From contig JARGNZ010000006.1 in the NCBI GenBank assembly GCA_029209985.1, forward strand, positions 1 to 64,000: DNA of 64,000 nucleotides, written 5' to 3'. The translations under genes were made by a program, and so were the position numbers. Source of the stretch: Parvibaculaceae bacterium. GTDB lineage: Bacteria > Pseudomonadota > Alphaproteobacteria > Parvibaculales > Parvibaculaceae. The first letter of the stretch is position 1. The number at the start of each line of letters is the position of its first letter. The notes under the pieces are model-generated. The model did not search any database. It saw only the letters and a program-made list of their open reading frames with translations, and was not told where the DNA came from. Positions 36,681-46,286 of the stretch are shown here, piece by piece.

Positions 36681-37139
36681 CTAAGCAGGGCGCTCAGTAA
36701 GTTGCGGTGCGTCCATTACCTCTACATTGTCCAACTTTTTGGTTATGTCGAAACCATGCATACGCACGGCCCATTGCAACCCAACCACACTACCTTTGAG
36801 CAGGGGCAAAAAGATCAGCGAGAGGATAAGGGTCAAAGGTAGCCAGATGACACTGTGGACCCATAGTTCAGGCTGGTACATTTTTTCTACAACCAACATG
36901 GCGGGAATGATGATGTGTCCCACCAGCATGATGGTGAGATAGGGAGGGGCATCATCTGCCCGTTGATGCAACAGTTCTTCTCCGCATGTGTCGCAGTGAT
37001 CGACAACCTTGAGGTAGCTTTTAAAGATGCTGCCTGTGCCGCAGTTTGGACAGCGGCACATGAACCCCCGTGCCATGGCACGGCCCACCGGGCGATGAGG
37101 TTTGTCTGATGTTAGGACCGATTTAGTTTGGTCACTCAT
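36681..37139 (-). CDS. DUF983 membrane protein with zinc ribbon
   Basis: A 152-residue DUF983 protein. The N-terminal zinc ribbon has CRCPNCGTGSIF and CDTCGEELLHQ (about residues 29-55); two transmembrane helices follow (about 70-90 and 95-115). The family is conserved in alphaproteobacteria next to the rnr and Nudix genes; its function is unknown. Start ATG with GGGAG upstream. The gap to rnr is 98 bases. Confidence 0.9.
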   Translation of the reverse strand: MSDQTKSVLTSDKPHRPVGRAMARGFMCRCPNCGTGSIFKSYLKVVDHCDTCGEELLHQRADDAPPYLTIMLVGHIIIPAMLVVEKMYQPELWVHSVIWLPLTLILSLIFLPLLKGSVVGLQWAVRMHGFDITKKLDNVEVMDAPQLTERPA

Positions 37140-37237
37140 AGTAGTCTCCCAAAATTTGGTATTTCCAAATTGTGCCGGAAGGCTAAAGCCATCTCTTCAT
37201 CAGCTCCATGTGGCGTGGTGACGCGCGGCAGAGTTGA

Positions 37238-39697
37238 CTACCTTTTGCCGCGTGCTGGTTTTTTTGAGCCTTTGAAAGGACCCTTTTTGGCGCCATTTGT
37301 GCGTGCACCACCAGCACTTTTCTTGCGAGCGCGGGCATGTTTGGAGCTGGAACGGCCTCTATTTGCACCGCCATTCCCACGTTTTGGACGGTCGGCTTTG
37401 CTGACGGTTGTACCGCCTTCCAGTATTTCGAATTTAAGCCCACCGGTGACGGGTGTTGCTTCTTCGAGACGCACTAAAACGCGGTCTCCTAAGCGGAACA
37501 TTGTGCCAGAGCGTTCCCCAATGAGGGCATGTTTGGCTTCGTCATGGTGGAAATAGTCATTATTGAGACTTGAGACGGGCACGATTCCATCAGCACCCGT
37601 TTCATCAAGGCGTACAAATAGGCCAAACCGTGAGACACCTGCGATCCGGCCTCTAAATTCTCCGCCAACCCGTTTTTCAAGATAGGAGGCGATGTAGCGA
37701 TCATTGGAATCACGTTCTGCCAACATGGAACGGCGTTCTGTTTGGGAAATATGTTCGGCTGTTTCTGCGAGAGTTTTAACTTCTTCGCCCGTCAGACCGT
37801 CGCTGCCTTGTCCAAGTGCTTTGATGAGGGCGCGGTGGACAATGAGGTCTGCGTAGCGGCGAATGGGAGAGGTGAAGTGCGCATAGCGGCGCAGGTTCAA
37901 ACCAAAATGGCCCAAATTGTCTGGGGAATAAATCGCTTGTGATTGACTGCGCAACACCACATCAGAGATGAGTTGCGAATGTTCCGTGTCGTGGGCTTTG
38001 TCTAGAATCACATTGAAATGCGATGGGCGAATATTTTGCCCTTTGGGTAAAGCCATTTCCATTGTTTGCAAAAACTCTCCGAGTGCAAAGAGTTTTTCAC
38101 GGGACGGAGCGTCGTGCGCCCGGTAGATCAGGGGTATCTTTTCCGCTTCTAATGTCTCTGCTGCACACACATTCGCTTGGATCATGCACTCTTCGATGAG
38201 GCGCATGGTTTCGACGCGGTCGGCGATATTGATATCTGCAACGCCGCCTTGTTCATTGAGCCGAATTTTGTATTCAGGCAAATCAAGGTGCAATGGGCTG
38301 CGGTTGTCTCGCCCTTTGGACATAACTTGATAGGCGGCCCACAATGGTTTCAGCACCTCTTCAAGAATGGGCGCTGTGACGTCATCTGGATGACCGTCAA
38401 TGGCTCGTTGGGCTTGTTGGTAGCTTAGTTTTGCCGCAGAGCGCATAAGGGCGCGGTGGAAGCTGTGGCTAATCTTTGTGCCGTTGCTGTCGAATATCAT
38501 CCGTACTGCAAGGCAAGGGCGATCAACGCCTTCTCGTAAAGAACAAAGATTGTTGGAAATTTGTTCCGGCAACATGGGGACAACCCGGTCTGGGAAGTAA
38601 GTTGAATTGCCACGCATGCGGGCTTCTTTGTCCATGATGCTGTCTGGCGTTACGTAAGCTGCAACGTCAGCAATGGCGACGATGACTTGCCAGCCACCTT
38701 CGTTTTTTGGATTTTCGTCAGGGGCTGCCCATACGGCATCGTCGTGGTCGCGTGCGTCGGCTGGGTCAATGGTGATTAACGGGATGTCACGGAAGTCTTC
38801 CCGCGTGCCTTGACGAATAGGCTTCGCGTCTTCTGCGGCTGCGAGTACGCGCTCAGGGAATTTATTTGGAATGTCGTGGGCGTGGATCGCAATCAGGCTG
38901 ATGGATTGTTGTGTGCCACTTTCTCCATACACTTCACGAATGCGCGCGCGTTTGAGGCCGTGGCGTGGGGCTGCGATGGTTTCAGCCAGCACCAAATCGC
39001 CATCTTTGGCTTTGCCAACATGGACCTTAGGAATGTCGATTTCGTACCGCGCTTTTTTGTCGACGGGAGTTAGGCGGCCGCCGGCTGGGTGTTCGCGAAA
39101 AATGCCGAGAACGGTTTCAGCCTCTTTGCCGATACGGCGGATAATGCGCGCTTCGTAAGGATAATTGTCAGGGCCAGCAGAACTGGTTTTGGCAAGGCGT
39201 GCAACCGCCCGGTCACCAACACCTACTGGGGGTCCTTTGTGACGGTCTTTGCCGGGGCCTGGTACGACAACAATTTTTGGCGCAGCGGCTTCGTTTTCCC
39301 AGTTGACTGGGACCGCAATCAATTCGCCGTCTTGGTCGCGCTCTATAATTTCGATGACATCGACAGGTGGAAGTTCGCCTGCTTTGCTCAAGCGGCGGCC
39401 TTCTTTCTTTTGCAGTAACCCTTCTTCGGCCATTTCTTTGAGGAGGCGTTTGAGAGGAATGCGGTCAGAGCCTGTAATGTTGAAAGCACGCGCAATTTCG
39501 CGTTTGCCGATGGGACCTTCACCGACTTCCATAAAGTCTAAAATCTGCTGCTTTGAGGGGAGGCCGTGTTCTCCCTGCCCCAGCAACGGTTTTGTGCGGG
39601 GGGCAGACTTGACAGAGGATTTGGCTTTGGTCTTGGCACCCGTCGGGCGTGTGCGCGACGGGTGTTTTTCTTTCGGGCCTTTGGGAATACGTGCCAC
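37238..39697 (-). CDS. rnr: ribonuclease R
   Basis: An 819-residue 3'-5' exoribonuclease. The order is helix-turn-helix, two cold-shock domains (to about 260), the RNB catalytic domain with ITIDPADARDHDDAVW holding the four metal-binding Asp residues (about 315), and a C-terminal S1 domain (GEFRGRIAGVSRFGLFVRLDE, about 650-740). The last 55 residues are Lys/Arg/Gly-rich and unstructured, as often in this enzyme. It degrades structured RNA and acts in trans-translation quality control. It starts 5 bases after the topA stop, so the two are one operon. The N-terminal 35 residues are also basic. Confidence 0.95.
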   Translation of the reverse strand: MARIPKGPKEKHPSRTRPTGAKTKAKSSVKSAPRTKPLLGQGEHGLPSKQQILDFMEVGEGPIGKREIARAFNITGSDRIPLKRLLKEMAEEGLLQKKEGRRLSKAGELPPVDVIEIIERDQDGELIAVPVNWENEAAAPKIVVVPGPGKDRHKGPPVGVGDRAVARLAKTSSAGPDNYPYEARIIRRIGKEAETVLGIFREHPAGGRLTPVDKKARYEIDIPKVHVGKAKDGDLVLAETIAAPRHGLKRARIREVYGESGTQQSISLIAIHAHDIPNKFPERVLAAAEDAKPIRQGTREDFRDIPLITIDPADARDHDDAVWAAPDENPKNEGGWQVIVAIADVAAYVTPDSIMDKEARMRGNSTYFPDRVVPMLPEQISNNLCSLREGVDRPCLAVRMIFDSNGTKISHSFHRALMRSAAKLSYQQAQRAIDGHPDDVTAPILEEVLKPLWAAYQVMSKGRDNRSPLHLDLPEYKIRLNEQGGVADINIADRVETMRLIEECMIQANVCAAETLEAEKIPLIYRAHDAPSREKLFALGEFLQTMEMALPKGQNIRPSHFNVILDKAHDTEHSQLISDVVLRSQSQAIYSPDNLGHFGLNLRRYAHFTSPIRRYADLIVHRALIKALGQGSDGLTGEEVKTLAETAEHISQTERRSMLAERDSNDRYIASYLEKRVGGEFRGRIAGVSRFGLFVRLDETGADGIVPVSSLNNDYFHHDEAKHALIGERSGTMFRLGDRVLVRLEEATPVTGGLKFEILEGGTTVSKADRPKRGNGGANRGRSSSKHARARKKSAGGARTNGAKKGPFKGSKKPARGKR

Positions 39698-39702
39698 AGG
39701 CT

Positions 39703-42414
39703 CTACTCGGATTCAGAAGACGGAGTGGCTGCGGCTGTCTTAGCCTTAGCTGTCGTCTTCTTCTTAGCTGTTGTTTTCTTTTTAGCAGCAGTTTTCTTTT
39801 TAGCTGTTGTCTTCTTTTTAGCGGCCGTTTTTTTCTTAGCTGTGGTCTTCTTCTTTGCAGCCGTCTTTTTCTTGGCGGTTGTTTTCTTTTTCGCCGCTGG
39901 TTTTTTGCCCATCTTCTTGGCTTTGGCGTCCAGCAGTTCTAAGGCCCGCTCTACAGACAATGTGTCAGGAGGCGTGTCGGCGGGAAGAGTGGCGTTGATT
40001 TTACCGTGTTTAACATACGGGCCAAAGCGCCCATCGAGCACTTGAATAGGCTTGCCGTCCTCGGGGTGATCCCCAAGGTCTTTGAGCGACTTCGCAGCTT
40101 GGCGACGCCCCGGATTTGCTTTTTTCTCGGCAATCAAATCAACCGCGCGGTTGATGCCAACTTCAAATACTTCGTCGGCATGTTCCATGTTTGCATAGAT
40201 TTTGTCATGCAACACAAAGGGACCAAAGCGGCCAATGCCCGCCGTGATTTTTTTTCCGTCTTCGGGGTGCAGTCCAACTTCGCGCGGAAGGGACAGCAGC
40301 TTTAGTGCTTTTGGCAAATCCATTTCGTCGGCAACCCAACCTTTTGGGATGCCCGCACGCTTTGGTTTTTTCTTCGAGTCTTCTTCTTGCTCTCCTACTT
40401 GGATGTAGGGGCCAAAACGACCGCTTTTCAGCCAGATGTCTTGATCTGTTTCTGGGTATTTTCCAAGCAGACGGTCTTCTACCTGTTCAGGTCCATTTTT
40501 GGAATTGAGCTGGCGTGTAAATTTGCATTTTGGATAATTGGAACAGCCAACAAAAGCACCGAAGCGACCAACTTTGAGGGAGAGTTCCCCTTCGTCGCAG
40601 CTTGGGCATTTACGTGGGTCTTTGCCATCACCTTCATCTGGGAAGACGTGAGGGCCAAGCACTTCGTTCAGTCGATCCAGTACGTGCGTAATCCGCAACT
40701 CTGTTGTGCCATCTACGGTTGCAGAAAACGCAGTCCAGAATTCACGCAAAACGTCGCGCCAGTTGAGTTCACCAGCGGATACTTTGTCGAGCTTTTCTTC
40801 AAGGTCTGCGGTGAAACCGTATTCCACATACTGAGTGAAATAGCTTTCCAAAAATGCAGTGACCAAGCGGCCTTTGTCGTCGGGCAAGAAGCGCTTGCCG
40901 TCCATGTTGACATAGCCTCTGTCGCGCAGAACAGACAGAGTGGAGGCATAGGTAGAGGGACGGCCAATGCCGAGCTCTTCCATGCGTTTCACCAAGGATG
41001 CCTCAGTAAAGCGGGGTGGTGGCTCCGTGAAGTGTTGTTCTGGCTTGAGGTCGCGCACACCCAATCTGTCACCAGCGGCAACTTTTGGTAGGCGTCCGCC
41101 TTCCTCTCCGTCATCAGGCTCGTCTTTGTCTTCTTGATAGAGTTTAAGAAAGCCATCAAACGTGAGAACAGAGCCTGATGCCCGCAGGCCAAGTTTGCGA
41201 TCTTCAGAATCGATGTTGATGGTGGTGCGTTCAAGGCGCGCAGATTCCATCTGGGATGCGATGGTTCTTTTCCAAACCAATTCATAAAGACGGAACTGAT
41301 CTTTTTCCAATAAGCCGCGTACATCTGAAGGCAACCGAGACAAATCTGTTGGACGGATCGCCTCGTGGGCTTCTTGTGCATTTTTTGCTTTGGTTTGATA
41401 CACCCGAGCAGAGGAGGGCAGGTATGGTTCGCCAAACTCAGATGTGATGACATTACGGGCCTGTGCAATCGCTTCAGGGGCAATTTGCACGCCGTCTGTC
41501 CGCATATAGGTAATCAGACCAGTTGTCTCGCCATCGATCTCGATGCCTTCATAAAGACGTTGAGCAACCTGCATGGTGCGGCTGGCTGAGAAACCTAATT
41601 TCCGCGAAGATTCTTGTTGGATTGTCGAAGTCGTGAAAGGCGCATAAGGGTTTCTGCGGGTCGGCTTACTGTCCACACTAGAGACAGAGAAGCTGGACGC
41701 AGCAATGCGGCCTACAAGTTCGGTTGCCAAAGCTTCATTGGGAATGTCGAACTTTGTCAGCTTTGTGCCATCTACGGAAACGAGGCGGGTTGGAAAAGTC
41801 TGTTCTTTTCCGGTGCTGGCTGTTGCCGCAATTGTCCAATATTCCTGCGAAAGAAACTTTTCGATTTCTAATTCACGCTGGCAGATCAACCGCAATGCAA
41901 CGGATTGCACACGTCCCGCCGAACGGGCACCAGGTAATTTGCGCCACAAAACAGGCGAGAGGGTAAAGCCAACGAGATAATCAAGAGCGCGACGCGCCAA
42001 ATAAGCATCAATCAGCTCTTGGTCCAGCTCGCGGGGCTTTTCCATGGCATCGAGAATAGACTTCTTCGTGATCGCATTGAAAACCACGCGCTCAACAGGC
42101 AGGTCTTTTAGGACGCCTTTTTTCTTCAGAACCTCAAGCACATGCCATGAAATGGCCTCCCCCTCACGGTCGGGGTCGGTCGCGAGGACGAGCTTATCAG
42201 CGCCTTTAACAGCTCTGGTAATGTCGTTTAGCCGTTTTTGAGACTGGGCATCCACATCCCATGTCATCGAAAAGTCTTCGTCTGGAAGCACTGACCCATC
42301 TTTTGACGGCAGGTCCCGCACGTGCCCATAGGACGCGAGTACGGTGTAGTTCTTTCCCAGATACTTATTGATCGTCTTCGCCTTGGAGGGCGATTCTACG
42401 ATGACGACGTCCAT
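39703..42414 (-). CDS. topA: DNA topoisomerase I
   Basis: A 903-residue type IA topoisomerase that relaxes negative supercoils. The Toprim domain opens DVVIVESPSKAKTINKYLG, with DREGEAISWH near 108. The catalytic Tyr is in GLITYMRTDG near residue 295. One C4 zinc ribbon is seen (CPSCDEGELSLKVGRFGAFVGC, near 615); three further ribbon-like repeats without cysteines follow (GRFGPYIQVGE, GRFGPFVLHDK, GRFGPYVKHGK). The tail is a Lys/Ala/Thr repeat of about 60 residues that should bind DNA. rnr follows 5 bases later. Upstream is a gap of about 370 bases. Confidence 0.97.
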   Translation of the reverse strand: MDVVIVESPSKAKTINKYLGKNYTVLASYGHVRDLPSKDGSVLPDEDFSMTWDVDAQSQKRLNDITRAVKGADKLVLATDPDREGEAISWHVLEVLKKKGVLKDLPVERVVFNAITKKSILDAMEKPRELDQELIDAYLARRALDYLVGFTLSPVLWRKLPGARSAGRVQSVALRLICQRELEIEKFLSQEYWTIAATASTGKEQTFPTRLVSVDGTKLTKFDIPNEALATELVGRIAASSFSVSSVDSKPTRRNPYAPFTTSTIQQESSRKLGFSASRTMQVAQRLYEGIEIDGETTGLITYMRTDGVQIAPEAIAQARNVITSEFGEPYLPSSARVYQTKAKNAQEAHEAIRPTDLSRLPSDVRGLLEKDQFRLYELVWKRTIASQMESARLERTTINIDSEDRKLGLRASGSVLTFDGFLKLYQEDKDEPDDGEEGGRLPKVAAGDRLGVRDLKPEQHFTEPPPRFTEASLVKRMEELGIGRPSTYASTLSVLRDRGYVNMDGKRFLPDDKGRLVTAFLESYFTQYVEYGFTADLEEKLDKVSAGELNWRDVLREFWTAFSATVDGTTELRITHVLDRLNEVLGPHVFPDEGDGKDPRKCPSCDEGELSLKVGRFGAFVGCSNYPKCKFTRQLNSKNGPEQVEDRLLGKYPETDQDIWLKSGRFGPYIQVGEQEEDSKKKPKRAGIPKGWVADEMDLPKALKLLSLPREVGLHPEDGKKITAGIGRFGPFVLHDKIYANMEHADEVFEVGINRAVDLIAEKKANPGRRQAAKSLKDLGDHPEDGKPIQVLDGRFGPYVKHGKINATLPADTPPDTLSVERALELLDAKAKKMGKKPAAKKKTTAKKKTAAKKKTTAKKKTAAKKKTTAKKKTAAKKKTTAKKKTTAKAKTAAATPSSESE
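39735..39907 (-). repeat. KKKTTAKKKTAA-coding repeats in the topA tail
   Basis: The topA 3' end encodes about five rounds of a 10-residue unit KKKTTAKKKTAA (partly shortened), visible as alternating lysine and Thr/Ala codons. The nucleotide repeat units differ mainly at third positions. The tail closely resembles the separate H1-like gene at 52558. Confidence 0.85.
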
Positions 42415-42785
42415 TCAGGCCTCAGTTCCGCTCGAAAAATTATATAATACAATAGCTTAACGCGTTTTGGGGGCGTTCTGGTTTGGACGTTTTGATGTCA
42501 CAAACCACACTAGGCCTTCAATCCGGTTTCGCTGAAACATGGTGAAAAGACGCCTGACTGTCAAATAGCATGGCGAATAACCCAATTTTTTTGGAGATAT
42601 GTCTTTAAGGGGCTCACGTCAATACACTTAAAAATTGTGTTGCAATGACCGATGCATCTTTTAGTGTAGTTAAATAAACCTACCATTTCATTATGAACAT
42701 CAGTTCTAATTTTATGCAACGTGTAATGTGGATAAATCAAAAGAACCGGTGATGGAATGCAGGATCATGCTGAAAGGAGAGGCCA
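42415..42785. other. divergent topA / small-gene intergenic region
   Basis: About 370 AT-rich bases with no convincing gene. A perfect DnaA box, TTATCCACA on the minus strand, lies at 42727-42735. A single box does not make an origin. Otherwise it should contain the topA promoter and that of the small unknown gene. Confidence 0.5.
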
Positions 42786-43100
42786 GTGGAAAATGAAACA
42801 CTAAAGGAAATCCTAACGCGAGCAGAGGATGTCGGTCGAAAGAGGGGGCGTAGTAAACATCCAGATCAATTGGCGGCCTATGCTTTTGATTTGTTGATTG
42901 TATTGCGATCTCTCACCAAAGACCGCAAACATGCGTTTCTTTCTTTTCTCATCGGCGTGGCGGCAGAAGAAGCGATTCGGCTTGCTGAGGGGCAGGAAAG
43001 CTCTGGTCCGACCTTTAGCCAGACAGAGCACGCGTCTGCGGATAGTGCTTTGGGAGACGAAATTATTCCTCAACCCTCGGTCGGGGCTGCTGCTCACTAG
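42786..43100 (+). CDS. small hypothetical protein
   Basis: A 104-residue protein I do not recognise. Residues 1-70 are mostly helical: LKEILTRAEDVGRKRGRSKHP, then a hydrophobic DLLIVLRSLTKDRKHAFLSFLIGVAAEEAIRLAEG. The C-terminal 35 residues are polar and low complexity (Ser, Glu, Ala). No cysteine pair, signal or membrane helix is clear. The start is GTG with AAGGAGA 5 bases upstream. It runs against its neighbours and interrupts the otherwise co-directional dprA-topA block. Confidence 0.6.
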   Translation: MENETLKEILTRAEDVGRKRGRSKHPDQLAAYAFDLLIVLRSLTKDRKHAFLSFLIGVAAEEAIRLAEGQESSGPTFSQTEHASADSALGDEIIPQPSVGAAAH

Positions 43101-43132
43101 ATTAGGCGAGCGTAGAGGAACGTAAAGCGGCC

Positions 43133-44266
43133 TTACGTTTCAGACTGGTTGATGGGGGGAGTGGGGATGAGCGCAATGCCCCCTCCCGTCTCTCTGTATA
43201 GGTGGCCTGACAATTCCAATTCAATCAAAACAATGCTGATCGTGGAGAGCGGCAGGCCGGTGTGCTGCACAATTTCATCACGATGGAGGGGGACCGGGCC
43301 TAGACATTCTAGGATTGCTTTACGCTCATTATTGGTTGGGTCCGCATTTTGATGTGGCATGGGAGGCTCTTCTCTGAAGTGTTGGCTCAGGTGGGTTTCC
43401 TTTAGGGCATTCAAAGGTGGCAGCGCTGCTAAAATGTCATCAACAGTTTCCACAAACACAGCTCCCTGCCGCAGAAGGTCATTGTTTCCCTTTGCTCGTG
43501 GATCGAGGGGGGAGCCTGGCACAGCCATAACATCTCTGTTTTGCTCCAATGCGTAACGGGCCGTGATAAGCGAGCCCGACCTTAAAGCAGCTTCTACAAC
43601 CACCACACCTGCGGCAATGCCGGAAATGAGCCGATTGCGTTTTGGGAAATGGCGGCCTTGGGGTTTTGTGCCCGGGGGCATTTCACTTATGAGGACGCCG
43701 CGTTCAACAATGGCGTCTTGCAAGGCTTGGTTTTCTGGCGGGTAATAGTTGTCTATTCCGCCTGCAATAACCGCACAGGTGCCAGTATCAAGCGAGGCTT
43801 GGTGGCAGGCGGTATCAATGCCACGGGCAAGGCCAGACACGACAGTGATGTTGTTTTTACCTAGCCCTGTGGCGAGGTCTGAGGCCATGCGGCGGCCTGC
43901 GACGGAGGCATTGCGTGCGCCCACCATTGCGACGCAGCTGCGCGATAATAAAGAGAGGTTCCCTTTTGAAATGATCAGAGGTGGGCTGGGGTCTGCTTGG
44001 GCTAGAAGTGGGGGGAACTGCGGCTCATCGAAAAAAGTGAGGGTGGCGCCAAGTTTTTCAATGCGCGCCCATTCTGTATCGACGTCGCGTTTACTGGCGC
44101 GTTTTATCGGACGCTTTCGCCCCCCACGTTGCGCAAGGTCGGGGAGGGCGTCGTAGGCTGCCTGGGCAGATCCGTAATGCTTGAGCAGATCATGGAAGGT
44201 AACGGGGCCGACGTTCTCGCTTCTGATGAGAGCTAAGCGAGCGTGTCGTTCTTGCATGTTGGACAT
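43133..44266 (-). CDS. dprA: DNA processing protein DprA
   Basis: A 377-residue DprA/Smf that loads RecA on incoming single-stranded DNA during transformation. The Rossmann fold shows VAMVGARNASVAGRRMASD and VVSGLARGIDTACHQASLD, with GSLITARYALEQNRDVMAVPG and LLRQGAVFVETVDDIL. The C-terminal winged helix (DprA_WH, ILECLGPVPLHRDEIVQHTGLP) is present. Conserved also in non-competent bacteria, so transformation is not implied. The ATG at 44266 or 44257 lies 21 bases past the plsY stop on the same strand. Confidence 0.95.
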   Translation of the reverse strand: MSNMQERHARLALIRSENVGPVTFHDLLKHYGSAQAAYDALPDLAQRGGRKRPIKRASKRDVDTEWARIEKLGATLTFFDEPQFPPLLAQADPSPPLIISKGNLSLLSRSCVAMVGARNASVAGRRMASDLATGLGKNNITVVSGLARGIDTACHQASLDTGTCAVIAGGIDNYYPPENQALQDAIVERGVLISEMPPGTKPQGRHFPKRNRLISGIAAGVVVVEAALRSGSLITARYALEQNRDVMAVPGSPLDPRAKGNNDLLRQGAVFVETVDDILAALPPLNALKETHLSQHFREEPPMPHQNADPTNNERKAILECLGPVPLHRDEIVQHTGLPLSTISIVLIELELSGHLYRETGGGIALIPTPPINQSET

Positions 44267-44287
44267 GTGTTAGCGCCTGTTAGGGCC

Positions 44288-44938
44288 CTAGCTGGTCGGC
44301 ATCGTGTCGTCCGGTGTTTCTGTTTTTTTCTCACCGATACGAGGCTCATTGCCAGCTAATAGCCGTGATATGTTTTCCCTGTGGGCAAAATATATCAGAG
44401 CGGTGAGCACACAGCTAAGTATCACAAATTGCATTTGTCCCAGCCATGCAAGGTAGATGGGAGTTGCGGCCGCTGCCACGAGGGCTGCCACAGACGACAT
44501 GCGGAACACGGCGGCTGTTGCAAGCCATGTAAGGCAGAATAACAGGCCGACAGGCCAGTAGAGAGCTAGCAGAAGGCCAATGAACGTGGAAATACCTTTG
44601 CCGCCTTTGAATTTTAGCCACACCGGGTAGAGGTGCCCTAAAAAAGCACCAATGGCGGCAATAGCACCTACTTCAGCGTGATCACTTAGATGGACGGCTA
44701 ACAGCACAGCTGCGGCACCTTTTGCGGCATCCCCGATGAGAGTGCCGATGGCGACCCATTTATTGCCCGTACGCAGAGCATTGGTTGCGCCGATATTGCC
44801 TGACCCAATGGAGCGGATATCGCCCAGTCCTGCTAAGTTGGTGAGAATAAGACCGAAAGGAATAGACCCAAGAAAGTAGCCGCCAACTAATGCGAGGGCC
44901 CATTCAAGAAAGGGTAACGTCCAACCTATGTCACTCAT
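44288..44938 (-). CDS. plsY: glycerol-3-phosphate acyltransferase PlsY
   Basis: A 216-residue integral membrane enzyme with about seven helices. It acylates the sn-1 position of glycerol-3-phosphate using acyl phosphate, opening phospholipid synthesis. Conserved loops: SIPFGLIL, then [13 protein letters not shown] (motif 1), [11 protein letters not shown] (motif 2) and [10 protein letters not shown] (motif 3). The extra C-terminal 25 residues are polar. It is followed by dprA in the same direction. The plsX partner is not here. Confidence 0.95.
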   Translation of the reverse strand: MSDIGWTLPFLEWALALVGGYFLGSIPFGLILTNLAGLGDIRSIGSGNIGATNALRTGNKWVAIGTLIGDAAKGAAAVLLAVHLSDHAEVGAIAAIGAFLGHLYPVWLKFKGGKGISTFIGLLLALYWPVGLLFCLTWLATAAVFRMSSVAALVAAAATPIYLAWLGQMQFVILSCVLTALIYFAHRENISRLLAGNEPRIGEKKTETPDDTMPTS

Positions 44939-44999
44939 CAGGGGCTATCCTATATCGTTTAAGAGGTGCGTATGGCAGGTGTGCCATGCCGCTGTATTC

Positions 45000-46286
45000 C
45001 TATGCTGAATGGACAATCTTGCCGCCAACCATTGTATGGAGTGCACGGCCTTGCATGCGTCGTTCATCCCACGGGGAGTTTTTCGATTTTGATTTCAATT
45101 TGTCGCGCGCCAAAATCCACGGCACATTTATATCCATCACTGTCAGGTCTGCTGCCGCGCCTTTTTTAAGGTGCCCAACCTTTAGACCGAGCAGGTCAGC
45201 TGGGGCGCTTGTCATGGTTTGGAGCAGGCGAGAGAGGGTGATTTCTTCTTGGTGTACAAGCGCCAATGTAGCGGGCAGGAGTGTTTCTAATCCAATGGCG
45301 CCAAATGCGGCCTGTTGGAAGGGCAGGCGTTTTGTTTCTGGGTCTTGGGGGTCGTGCCCGGAGACGACAACATCGATGGTGCCATCTGCAACCGCTTCGA
45401 CAAGTGCTTGGCGATCTTCTTCGCGGCGTAAAGGGGGATCAAGTTTGCAAAAGGTGAGATATTTACCAATGTCGTTTTCATTGAGTGTCATATGAGCGGC
45501 TGATGCGCCGCAGGTGACAGACAAGCCTTTGGCCTTGGCGAGGCGAATGGCTTCAATTGATTCAATGCAGGTGACTTGGGAAACATGGTAGCGCCCGCCG
45601 GTGATTTCTACCAAACGCAGATCACGTTCAATGGCGATGACTTCGGCTGCTTTGGGAATGCCTTGAAGGCCGAGGCGGGTGGCCAGTTCCCCTTCGGTCA
45701 TCACGCCGTCTGCCACTAAGGCAGGTTCATGGGCGTGTTGCACGATGAGGGCATTAAAAAATGTGGCATAGCTTAGCGCACGGCGCATGATTTGGGGATG
45801 TGTGACGTAATGGGTGCCGTCCGTAAAGGCAACCGCACCGGCCTCACCCAGAAGGCCCATCTCTGTCATTTCTTCACCGCGCAACCCTTTGGTTAGGGCC
45901 GCCATTGGGTGCACACGAACAATAGCTGTATCGCGGGCGCGCCGGGCAATGAAGTCTACCAAGGCTACGTCATCAATGACCGGGTTTGTGTTGGGCATGA
46001 CGATAATGCTGGTCACGCCACCTGCTGCGGCAGCTTGACTTGCACTGCCCAGTGTTTCGCGATGTTCAGCACCGGGTTCGCCGGTGAAGACACGCATATC
46101 AATCAAACCGGGGCAAAGGACATTGCCATTGCACTCAATGATTTGGGCGTTACTTGGGGCGCCCTCATTAAAGAGAGTGGGGCCGAAATCTGCAATGATA
46201 TCGTTTTCCACCAAAAGGTTGCCAGTTTCATCGTATCCGGTTGCAGGGTCGATCAGGCGGGCGTTCATAAATGCGATGGTGTTCAT
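45000..46286 (-). CDS. dihydroorotase-like protein lacking metal ligands (PyrC')
   Basis: A 428-residue protein of the amidohydrolase superfamily, aligned with class I dihydroorotases. But the HxH motif after the first strand is replaced by [10 protein letters not shown], and the usual DHAPH is SGHDPQD. The HCED-like position reads QHAHEP, and the other core motifs (YHVSQ, GLETLLP) are only partly kept. Such pyrB-coupled copies (PyrC'/PyrX) are known to be non-catalytic and to serve aspartate carbamoyltransferase assembly. Its ATG overlaps the pyrB stop by four bases, so it is translated with pyrB. A working dihydroorotase should be elsewhere. Confidence 0.9.
   Translation of the reverse strand: MNTIAFMNARLIDPATGYDETGNLLVENDIIADFGPTLFNEGAPSNAQIIECNGNVLCPGLIDMRVFTGEPGAEHRETLGSASQAAAAGGVTSIIVMPNTNPVIDDVALVDFIARRARDTAIVRVHPMAALTKGLRGEEMTEMGLLGEAGAVAFTDGTHYVTHPQIMRRALSYATFFNALIVQHAHEPALVADGVMTEGELATRLGLQGIPKAAEVIAIERDLRLVEITGGRYHVSQVTCIESIEAIRLAKAKGLSVTCGASAAHMTLNENDIGKYLTFCKLDPPLRREEDRQALVEAVADGTIDVVVSGHDPQDPETKRLPFQQAAFGAIGLETLLPATLALVHQEEITLSRLLQTMTSAPADLLGLKVGHLKKGAAADLTVMDINVPWILARDKLKSKSKNSPWDERRMQGRALHTMVGGKIVHSA

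Noticed and set aside
39566-40045. Plus-strand frames opposite the topA tail
   Set aside because: Phe/Val/Leu-rich readings come from the antisense of lysine codons in topA.
42727-42735. A replication origin at the DnaA box
   Set aside because: Only one perfect box was found and there is no dnaA, hemE, parAB or other origin-type gene nearby.
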